This document shows, in pieces, positions 51,732 through 58,552 of a stretch of 64,000 nucleotides of DNA. The notes beneath the pieces are model-generated. The model was not told the DNA's origin and made no database searches. It worked only from the letters and a program-made list of their open reading frames with translations. Both the position numbers and the translations under genes were made by a program. Numbering within the stretch: the stretch's first letter is position 1; every line of letters starts with the position of its first letter. This stretch comes from VXNE01 sp965116625. Lineage in GTDB: Bacteria > Pseudomonadota > Gammaproteobacteria > Pseudomonadales > Azotimanducaceae. The stretch covers positions 4,092,001 through 4,156,000 of the forward strand of contig OZ220717.1 in assembly GCA_965116625.1 (NCBI GenBank). Direction: 5' to 3'.

Positions 51732-52586
51732 TCAACCGGACGAGAGGCTCGCGCCCGACTGCTGCTGCATTCCACGCCAGGTTCGAGCGCCCCTCGGCAT
51801 CTGCTCGGTGACGAACCGGCGCAGGTCCTCGGTCAGCGCCTTCGCGTCGCCCTCGGGTTCGAACATCTCGCCGATGCGGACTTCGTAGGAAGCCGCCTTC
51901 TTGTTCAACAGTTCCCGAAACAGCGTGATGTCACGCAGTTCGTCGTGCAGCAGCCAGAAGAGGTAGAACAGCCACGAGTTGTGGCCCCGGATGTGCATGG
52001 GAATGACCGGAGCGTCGTGCTTTTTGGCCAGGCTGATCGCGGTCGTCTGCCAGGGCCGTTCCATCAGGCCCTGGACGCTGGGCCGCGCAAGGCGTCCCGA
52101 GGGGAACAGGACGATGAGTCGTTGCCGGCGAAAAGCCGCCGCCGCCGCGCGCAACGTTTCGCGTTGCCTGGTGAGGGTGCGTTTCTCCTCGACCCACTCC
52201 ACCGGGACGATCATGTCCTCCATGCCAGGAGAGACCCGCAGCGCGTCCCGATTGGCGAAGAACACGATGTCTTCCCGCACCGGCTTCAGCGCGTCGTAAA
52301 CGACGACGCCATCGGCGACCCCGGTCGGATGATTCGGCATGACGACCACGGCGCCCCGGTCGGGGATCTCGTCCAGGCCGTCCACGGTGACATCCAGCGC
52401 AAGCAGATCGCTCATGTACTCGAACACCTCGGCACCGGACATCGAAGCGATGGTGTCGGCCATCGCCACGGCTTCCTTGTAGCCGAGGGCGCGCTGGAGC
52501 GACCGCATGATCATGCGCCAGACCAGAGGATGACGCATCAAACGCGTGGCGCGTTCCTCGATCAGCGTGTCGACGATATGGGTCAC
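51732..52586 (-). CDS. Lysophospholipid acyltransferase family protein
   Basis: 284 residues of the PlsC/LPLAT fold. The catalytic motif is VVVMPNHPTGVADG (H then five residues then D, as in the ornithine-lipid/hemolysin-like branch rather than the H-x4-D of PlsC), and the second motif is LIVLFPSGRLARPSV. A membrane-associating segment, HNSWLFYLFWLL, follows. It transfers an acyl chain to a lysolipid; which lipid is unknown. The reading frame overlaps the DUF3604 gene region by a few bases, consistent with one minus-strand unit from 54494 downstream. Confidence 0.85.
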   Translation of the reverse strand: MTHIVDTLIEERATRLMRHPLVWRMIMRSLQRALGYKEAVAMADTIASMSGAEVFEYMSDLLALDVTVDGLDEIPDRGAVVVMPNHPTGVADGVVVYDALKPVREDIVFFANRDALRVSPGMEDMIVPVEWVEEKRTLTRQRETLRAAAAAFRRQRLIVLFPSGRLARPSVQGLMERPWQTTAISLAKKHDAPVIPMHIRGHNSWLFYLFWLLHDELRDITLFRELLNKKAASYEVRIGEMFEPEGDAKALTEDLRRFVTEQMPRGARTWRGMQQQSGASLSSG

Positions 52587-52593
52587 TTGGCCT

Positions 52594-53430
52594 CTATCGG
52601 ACGGTCGTTGCCGGCATGTCGGTGCTTCGCGGGGACCCCTCTTCGTCGAAGGTTCTCACGGAACCCGACAGGAAGTCGATTACGGCACGGTTGAATTGGC
52701 CGGCGGCCTGCATGTTCACCGCATGGCCGGCGTCCATGTCGACCACGGCAAGGCCGGGCACCCTGGCGGCAGCGAAGTCGCGGTGCGGCCGGAACCGTCT
52801 TTCAAACCGTCCGCACGTCAGCAGGGCGGGCACACGAATGGCGGCCAGATCGTCGCGCACGGATGCCCTGGGCGTGGTGTAGTGCACGGTGTTGGCGACG
52901 CCCTCCGTGTCAAGCTGCCGAGCATCTTCCAACAACGCCTCGTGAATCTTTCTCGGCAAGCGCCGGGCATGCCTCGGGTGGACCCGTATCCGGTCTATCT
53001 CCTCCATCCCTCCTATCCGGACCCGCTCGGCCGAGCGCGCGCCTTCCCGCAGCCGCTGATCGACCTGGTCCATGGGCGCGAAGGCGGCCATGGAGTTGGT
53101 GAAGATGACCCCTCGAACGACTTCCGGACGGCTCAGGGCATAGCGCAGGGCCAGGGCGCCCCCGAGCGATCCGCCGCCGACGAACCAGGACTCGGCACCC
53201 AGTTCGGCACGAATGGCGTCCAGGGCACGAACGTAGGACGCCGGCGCATAGGCGCGGACGTCCTCCGGGCTCGGCGACCGGCCATGGCCGTACAGCTCGA
53301 CGACGACCGGACGGCACACGGCACCCAGCGCTTCGAGGTTCGGCGCCCACTGCGCGCGGCTGCACAGGAAGCCGTGTACCAGCAACAGGAACGGCCCGTT
53401 TCCCGGATGGGCTTCCCACCAGGGTGTCAC
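52594..53430 (-). CDS. Alpha/beta hydrolase
   Basis: 278 residues starting at a GTG that shares its last two bases with the stop of the upstream dehydrogenase (GTGA overlap); longer frames only shadow that gene. Fold motifs: oxyanion hole FLLLVHGFLCSRAQW, nucleophile elbow VGGGSLGGALAL, and catalytic histidine in VDMDAGHAVNMQ. At the acid position (LTCGRFERRFRP) glutamate seems to replace aspartate. It belongs to the esterase / meta-cleavage hydrolase type; its substrate may relate to the coupled dehydrogenase. Confidence 0.85.
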   Translation of the reverse strand: MTPWWEAHPGNGPFLLLVHGFLCSRAQWAPNLEALGAVCRPVVVELYGHGRSPSPEDVRAYAPASYVRALDAIRAELGAESWFVGGGSLGGALALRYALSRPEVVRGVIFTNSMAAFAPMDQVDQRLREGARSAERVRIGGMEEIDRIRVHPRHARRLPRKIHEALLEDARQLDTEGVANTVHYTTPRASVRDDLAAIRVPALLTCGRFERRFRPHRDFAAARVPGLAVVDMDAGHAVNMQAAGQFNRAVIDFLSGSVRTFDEEGSPRSTDMPATTVR

Positions 53431-54494
53431 AGGGCGGCCGCCACCGCTGCGCAGAATTCCGTCGTCGTCGCGTTGCCCCCCTGGTCCGGGGTGAGCGTAT
53501 CCGGAGTCCCGGCATCGCGGGCAGCGGCATAGACGCGAAGCAAGGCGTCCCTCAAGCGAAGGGCTTCCCGCGCGAATCCCAGGTGATCGAGCATCATGCT
53601 CGCGCTCAGGAGCGTCGCCGTCGGGTTGATGATGTTGCGGCCGGCGATGTCGGGCGCGGTGCCGTGGGCGGGTTCGAAGTACGCGTAGTCGTCCCCGAAA
53701 CATCCGCTCGCCGCGAGCCCCAGGCTTCCCAGCAGGCCTCCGGCGGCGTCCGAGAGGATGTCGCCATACAGGTTTGGCATGACCACGACGTCGAACCGCT
53801 TCGGCTCGCGGATCATGCGGCAGGCAAAGTCGTCGACGATGAACGCGTCGAACTCCACGTCCGGATATTCGCCGGCGACTTCGCGGGCCACTTCGAGAAA
53901 GAACCCGTCGCTTCCCCGCAGCATGTTGTGCTTGGTCGCGCAGGTGAGGTGGTTGCGGCGCTTGGCCGCCAGGCCGAAGGCGAAACGGACGACCCGTTCC
54001 GTCGCTTCCCGGGTGATGATCTTGATCGCATACCTGCCCTCACCCAGTTCATGCACCGGGCGCCGCACGGTCCGGCCGACGAGTCCCAGCGGGGCGAGAT
54101 CGCCGATCGGTCCCTCGCAGCCGACGTACAGGTCCTCGAGGTTTTCGCGCACGATCACGAAGTCGATGCCGTCCGGGTCCTTGAGCGGGCTGGCGCAGCC
54201 TGGCAGGTGCAGGCAGGGGCGAACGTTGGCGTAGGTCTGCTTGCCCCAGCGCAGGTACCGGAGCGCAGTGCCGGTGTTGCCGCTGGTGGAGCCGAAAAAC
54301 GTCGTATCGGCGTCGTCGATGATCCGCTTCGACGCCTCCGGAAAGGCGCTTCCCGTCTCCCTCTCCGCCGCCTCGCCAACGACCGGATGGACGAACTCGA
54401 GACCGATGTTGAGCTTCCCAAGCAGTTCGATGGTGGGACGGACTGCCTCTGGCGCCGCGTCGTCGCCTTCGATAACGGCAATCGTCTTGATCAT
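53427..54494 (-). CDS. Isocitrate/isopropylmalate dehydrogenase family protein
   Basis: 355-residue NAD(P)-dependent beta-decarboxylating dehydrogenase. The conserved substrate arginines and contacts are in ANVRPCLHLPG and VIVRENLEDLYVGCEG; the metal-binding aspartates are in DDFACRMIREP and VVMPNLYGDILSDAAGGLLG; the cofactor loop is FEPAHGTAPDIAGRNIINPTA. The context (hydrolase and acyltransferase) does not match leucine synthesis or the TCA cycle, so it may act on tartrate, homoisocitrate or a related 2-hydroxyacid. It is divergent from the F420-type oxidoreductase at 54790. Confidence 0.9.
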   Translation of the reverse strand: MIKTIAVIEGDDAAPEAVRPTIELLGKLNIGLEFVHPVVGEAAERETGSAFPEASKRIIDDADTTFFGSTSGNTGTALRYLRWGKQTYANVRPCLHLPGCASPLKDPDGIDFVIVRENLEDLYVGCEGPIGDLAPLGLVGRTVRRPVHELGEGRYAIKIITREATERVVRFAFGLAAKRRNHLTCATKHNMLRGSDGFFLEVAREVAGEYPDVEFDAFIVDDFACRMIREPKRFDVVVMPNLYGDILSDAAGGLLGSLGLAASGCFGDDYAYFEPAHGTAPDIAGRNIINPTATLLSASMMLDHLGFAREALRLRDALLRVYAAARDAGTPDTLTPDQGGNATTTEFCAAVAAAL

Positions 54495-54710
54495 TCCCTG
54501 ACGCCCCCGGCTGTTCGGACAAGGCGCGAAAATGGTCTATCTCGGCCAGGGTTGCAAGGGACCGGGGAACGGAAACCGCTGGCAAGCCGCCGGCAAGCCG
54601 TCAGGGACACCTGTGTTGTCTGAAATGGAAGTGTCCGGTTCCAAAACAAATAAACTGTCCGGTCTGTCGCGGGGCCGCGCGGGCGAGGCCCTGACGTCGG
54701 CGGATGCTTA

Positions 54711-54722
54711 CTTCCATGGAAG
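54711..54722. promoter_or_regulatory. Perfect 12-bp palindrome in a divergent gap
   Basis: CTTCCATGGAAG lies in the 295-base gap (54495-54789) between the divergent dehydrogenase and luciferase-like genes, about 68 bases before the latter. The same gap contains a direct repeat of TGTCCGGT (about 54632 and 54655) around an AT-rich CAAAACAAATAAA. These are candidate operator or promoter features; nothing else is visible in the gap. Confidence 0.35.
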
Positions 54723-54789
54723 CGTGCTCGCGGGAGATTGAACGTATGCTGGAACCGATCGGGATAGACAACGAACTCAAGGAGGCGGC

Positions 54790-55794
54790 ATGAAGGTTGA
54801 CGGCAGCATCGGGTGGAAGCTGGACAGGGCCGGCGCCGAAGCGCGGGAACTGGAAGAACGGGGTTACAGCGGCGTATTCACGGCGGAGACCGGACACGAT
54901 CCGTTCCTGCCCCTTGCGGCAGCCGCGCAGGCGACAACCCGAGTCGACATCGGGACGAGCATCGCCGTCGCCTTCGCGCGTTCGCCCATGACCCTCGCCC
55001 ACGTCGGCCATGACCTGAACGCCGCCTCCGGGGGGCGGTTCGTGCTCGGGCTCGGCTCGCAGATCCGGGCGCACATCACGAAACGTTTCAGCATGCCGTG
55101 GTCGCAGCCAGCGGCGCGAATGCGGGAGTTCATTCTCGCCCTGCGCGCCATCTGGGCGACTTGGCACGAAGGCGCACCCCTGCAGTTCACCGGCAAGTTC
55201 TACACGCATACGCTCATGACGCCGTTCTTCACCCCGGACAACACCGATTTCGGACCACCGCGCGTATTCCTCGCGGCGGTGGGCCCGCTGATGACGGAGG
55301 TCGCCGGCGAGGTGGCGGACGGGATCATCGTGCATCCCTTCACGACGGAGAAGTACATCCGCGAGACCACGGTTCCCGCCCTCGAGCGCGGATTCGCCAA
55401 GGCCGGAAAGCGGCGCTCGGACTTCGAGATCAGTTATCCATGCTTCGTCGTCACGGGACGCGACGAGCAGGAGCTGAACCGGGCGAGCGCCGCGGCCAAG
55501 CAGCAGATCGCTTTCTACGGCTCCACCCCCGCGTACAAGCCCGTGCTCGACAGCATCGGCGCCGGCGAACTGCAGGGAGAACTCAACGCGATGTCGAAAC
55601 AGGGCCGGTGGACGGAAATGGGTGCCCTCGTCACGGACGACATGGTCGACGCGTTCGGCATCGTGGGTCCGCCGAACGAAATCGCGGGACGGCTCCTTAC
55701 CCGCTATGGCGACATCGTCGACCGCACGTCTGCCGCGTACGCCAACCTGCCGGAGGATGCGCAAGCGCGGATCATCGCGGAACTCACGGCGTAG
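54790..55794 (+). CDS. Probable F420-dependent oxidoreductase (LLM class, MSMEG_2256-like)
   Basis: 334-residue TIM-barrel protein. The opening MKVDGSIGWKLDRAGAEARE and GYSGVFTAETGHDPFLPL, the strands RVDIGTSIAVAFARSPMTLA and GRFVLGLGSQIRAHI, and GEVADGIIVHPFTTEKYI fit the TIGR03617 family predicted to use F420. The ATG follows a strong AAGGAGG ribosome site. Together with the PPOX-class enzyme at 6902 it raises the question whether this organism makes F420, which the window cannot answer. A dispersed repeat begins right after its stop codon. Confidence 0.88.
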   Translation: MKVDGSIGWKLDRAGAEARELEERGYSGVFTAETGHDPFLPLAAAAQATTRVDIGTSIAVAFARSPMTLAHVGHDLNAASGGRFVLGLGSQIRAHITKRFSMPWSQPAARMREFILALRAIWATWHEGAPLQFTGKFYTHTLMTPFFTPDNTDFGPPRVFLAAVGPLMTEVAGEVADGIIVHPFTTEKYIRETTVPALERGFAKAGKRRSDFEISYPCFVVTGRDEQELNRASAAAKQQIAFYGSTPAYKPVLDSIGAGELQGELNAMSKQGRWTEMGALVTDDMVDAFGIVGPPNEIAGRLLTRYGDIVDRTSAAYANLPEDAQARIIAELTA

Positions 55795-55796
55795 AT

Positions 55797-55846
55797 AGGG
55801 CCTGGGCGGGGGCGAGGACGGCGCGCCGAACGGGTATCCGCCGACA
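55797..55846 (+). repeat. Dispersed 50-60 bp intergenic element, copy 4 (degenerate)
   Basis: Reads TAGGGCCTGGGCGGGGGCGA then GGACGGCGCGCCG and diverges after that. It begins three bases beyond the stop codon of the LLM oxidoreductase gene. Confidence 0.55.
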
Positions 55847-55874
55847 CTGACCGGAACCCATGCACAAAAAACAC

Positions 55875-55903
55875 TTGACGTTTTCGAAAATGAGGGAACA
55901 ATA
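55875..55903 (+). promoter_or_regulatory. Candidate sigma70 promoter
   Basis: TTGACG (55875-55880), a 17-base spacer, then ACAATA (55898-55903) in an AT-rich patch. It is well placed to drive the lytic transglycosylase gene and supports the start at 55959 rather than 55860. Confidence 0.45.
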
Positions 55904-55958
55904 CGCGGCCCCTCCACTATTTCTTCATTTTTCTGTCGATGTTGAAAAGTTGGATCGC

Positions 55959-56627
55959 ATGAGGACAGTAACTGCCGGAAAGCCCACAGTATTTCCGCGG
56001 GCAGGTGTTTTCGCATCCGCAGCGATCATCCTGGGCATCCTGGCGCTGGCCGCTCCCGCGCACTCCCCCGGGCCCGAACACGGCCTGCAGCCTTTCGCCG
56101 TTCCAGCGCCAAGCCGGCCTTCCATGACCTGGGAGACAGAGCGTCTGATCTTCGCGGAGAGAATCCAACAGGCTTTCGGCGTCAGCGCACCCCGGGCAAT
56201 CGAGTTCTCGGGCTGGATTCTTGAAGGCGCGCTCCAGCAGGACCTGCCGCCGGAACTCCTCGCGAGCCTGGTATTCGCCGAGAGCAGTTTCCGCAAGGCG
56301 GTGCAATCGTCGATGGGTGCCATCGGTCCAGCCCAGATACGGAGCAACTACTGGCAGTCCTTCTGCGGCGGCAACCTGAACGACCCGGAACAGAACATCC
56401 ATTGCGGCGCCCAGATCCTGAGCCGCTTCCGAGACCAGTGCGGCGATGTCAGCGGGGTCCCCGGCTACAGCCACTTCTCGTCATCGGTGCGCGACCACTT
56501 CTGCGCCCTGAAGTCCTACAACGTCGGTCCGTCGAAACGAGGCAGCGCGCTCTGGCACAACGCCGGCATGCGCTATCTCGACAAGATCGAGCGCGGCGTG
56601 TCGCAGCTCCAAAACGTTCAGCTATAA
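55959..56627 (+). CDS. Lytic transglycosylase (SLT domain), membrane-anchored or exported
   Basis: 222 residues. Residues 15-34 are a hydrophobic leader (GVFASAAIILGILALAAPAH). The goose-lysozyme-like SLT domain has the catalytic glutamate at about 108 in LLASLVFAESSF and the SMGAIGPAQIRSNYW motif that corresponds to the family's GAMGLMQI. It cleaves peptidoglycan to anhydromuropeptides in the periplasm. The ORF extends to 55860 but that part contains the promoter-like sequence and no conserved domain. Several cysteines in the domain (FCGG, NIHCGAQ, DQCGD, HFCALK) suggest disulfides. Confidence 0.85.
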   Translation: MRTVTAGKPTVFPRAGVFASAAIILGILALAAPAHSPGPEHGLQPFAVPAPSRPSMTWETERLIFAERIQQAFGVSAPRAIEFSGWILEGALQQDLPPELLASLVFAESSFRKAVQSSMGAIGPAQIRSNYWQSFCGGNLNDPEQNIHCGAQILSRFRDQCGDVSGVPGYSHFSSSVRDHFCALKSYNVGPSKRGSALWHNAGMRYLDKIERGVSQLQNVQL

Positions 56628-56666
56628 CCCGCAGCCCACCGCCGAAAGGCCGGTGGCCATCATCCG

Positions 56667-58427
56667 GTGACGGCGTTTCGTGCCGCGCGAGGGTTCGCGC
56701 CCGTCATCGGTGTGACGCTCGCGTTGCTCGGCGCCGGTGTTGCCTGGGGGAGCGTCGGCCCTGACCTCTCGGACACCGCTACCGTTTCCCACGGCGGGAA
56801 CCCCGGCTGGCTCTCGGTGCTACCCACCCTCGTCGCGTTCGCCCTGGCCGCCGCCCTCAGGCAGGTCATACTGGCGCTGTTTGCCGGCGTCTGGGTCGGA
56901 GCCTTCCTCATCGCGGGTCCTTCGGCGACCGGCATTTTCCAGGGAATGCTCGACGCGGCTTCCGAACACGCGGTGGGCGCGGTCGCCGACGCGGGGCACG
57001 CCGCCCTGGTCGTTTCGACCCTCATGCTCGGCGGCATGGTGGGAGTGGTCTCGCGCAACGGCGGCGTCCACGGCATCGTGCAACGGGTCACCGCGTGGGC
57101 GAACACGGTGCGGCGCGGCCAGTTGGCGACCTTCGCCATGGGCATAGCACTCTTCTTCGACGACTACGCCAACACCCTCGTCGTCGGCAAGACGATGCGG
57201 CCCGTCGCCGACGCGCTGCGGATATCGCGGGCGAAACTCGCGTATCTCGTCGACTGCACCGCCGCCCCGGTCGCGACGCTTGCCCTGATCAGCACCTGGA
57301 TCGGCCTGCAACTCGGCCTCATCGATGCCGCGATCCGCGATATTCCGGAGATCGATGCCAGCGCATACGGTGTGTTCCTCCGCTCCCTCGCCTACAACTT
57401 CTACCCGGTGCTGACGCTGTGTTTCGTCGCAGCCATTGCGGCCACCGGCCGGGACTTCGGCCCGATGCGCGCCGCCGAACTGGCCACCGCCCGCGGGGAA
57501 GCAACCGCGCAGACCGTCGAAGGCGACCCGGACACCGAGCCCAAGCCGGACAAGCCGGCGCGGCCGCTCAACGCCTACGTGCCGTTCGCCGCGCTGCTCG
57601 CCGCCATGCTCGGCGGCCTGTACGTTACCGGTGCGGCGAAAGCCGGTGCCGGTGCAGGCCTGGTGGAGATCATCGGCTCCGCTGACGTTTACACCGCCCT
57701 CGTCTGGGCGACGCTGACGGGGGTCGTCACGGCCGGAGCCTTGAGCCTCGGTCAACGCATCCTGTCGTTGGGCGAGGCGGTGGACGCCTGGTTCGCCGGC
57801 GCGAGGTCGATGCTCTACGCCGTCGTCGTGCTGGTCCTGGCATGGGCGCTATCCGGCGTCAACGCGGAACTGAATACGGCCGAGTTCCTCGCGTCCCGCC
57901 TCGGCGATGCACTGGACGCCCGGCTCCTGCCCACCGTCGTATTCGCCCTGGCGGCGGTGACCGCTTTCGCGACCGGCACGAGCTGGGGCACCATGGGAAT
58001 CCTGACGCCGCTGGTGGTCCCGCTGGTCTGGGCCAGCACTTCGCTGCAGGGCCTCACCGGTGCGGACCACCTGCTCTACGCCTCGGTTTCCGCCGTCCTC
58101 GCCGGCGCGGTCATGGGCGACCACGCCTCGCCGATTTCGGACACGACGATCCTGTCGTCCGCGGCGACCTCCTGTGATCACCTCGAGCACGTGCATACGC
58201 AACTGCCTTATGCGCTGACCGTCGGCGGCATCTCCATCGCCGTGGGCCTGGTACCTACCGGGTTCGGCCTGCCCTGGTGGATCTCTTTCGCCGTCGGCGC
58301 CGCCTGCGTGGCCGCGGTCGTGCGGTGGCTAGGAACCCCCGCCGTAGAACGGCCCGCAAGTGCTGATCGAGGCGCGGGGTCCGGGACGGGCGGGATGGGC
58401 GAAAACAGAGGGCTTGGGCGGGGGTGA
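56667..58427 (+). CDS. Na+/H+ antiporter NhaC family protein
   Basis: 586-residue inner-membrane protein with about 11-12 transmembrane helices, starting at a GTG. Conserved family stretches include GIALFFDDYANTLVVGKTMR, AYLVDCTAAPVATLALISTW, FATGTSWGTMGILTPLVVPL and MGDHASPISDTTILSSAATS. The charged hydrophilic loop near residue 290 (EGDPDTEPKPDKPARP) separates two halves. It exchanges sodium or another cation/organic acid for protons. The last residues (ENRGLGRG) and the stop codon fall inside a dispersed repeat, so the C-terminus was probably altered by the repeat's insertion. Confidence 0.9.
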   Translation: MTAFRAARGFAPVIGVTLALLGAGVAWGSVGPDLSDTATVSHGGNPGWLSVLPTLVAFALAAALRQVILALFAGVWVGAFLIAGPSATGIFQGMLDAASEHAVGAVADAGHAALVVSTLMLGGMVGVVSRNGGVHGIVQRVTAWANTVRRGQLATFAMGIALFFDDYANTLVVGKTMRPVADALRISRAKLAYLVDCTAAPVATLALISTWIGLQLGLIDAAIRDIPEIDASAYGVFLRSLAYNFYPVLTLCFVAAIAATGRDFGPMRAAELATARGEATAQTVEGDPDTEPKPDKPARPLNAYVPFAALLAAMLGGLYVTGAAKAGAGAGLVEIIGSADVYTALVWATLTGVVTAGALSLGQRILSLGEAVDAWFAGARSMLYAVVVLVLAWALSGVNAELNTAEFLASRLGDALDARLLPTVVFALAAVTAFATGTSWGTMGILTPLVVPLVWASTSLQGLTGADHLLYASVSAVLAGAVMGDHASPISDTTILSSAATSCDHLEHVHTQLPYALTVGGISIAVGLVPTGFGLPWWISFAVGAACVAAVVRWLGTPAVERPASADRGAGSGTGGMGENRGLGRG

Positions 58428-58466
58428 AACACGGCGTCGCGAAGCGGCGACGGATTCCATGGCGCT
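58409..58466 (+). repeat. Dispersed 50-60 bp intergenic element, copy 5
   Basis: Reads AGGGCTTGGGCGGGGGTGAA, then ACACGGCG, an 8-10 base insert, and CGACGGATTCCATGGCGCT. It overlaps the last codons and stop of the antiporter gene. Confidence 0.75.
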
Positions 58467-58518
58467 CGGCAGGCACCGAACCGACGGCGCACCGCCGATG
58501 ACCCGCTCCGACTGACCG

Positions 58519-58524
58519 TATAAT
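58519..58524 (+). promoter_or_regulatory. Perfect -10 box (TATAAT) before the methylmalonyl-CoA operon
   Basis: TATAAT at 58519-58524 matches the sigma70 -10 consensus exactly, a rarity in this GC-rich sequence. The -35 region at about 58496 is poor. It would start transcription near 58531 and leave a leader of about 22 bases before the proposed AUC start at 58553. Confidence 0.6.
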
Positions 58525-58552
58525 CGAATCCGGCGAGGAAGCGGAGCGTCCC

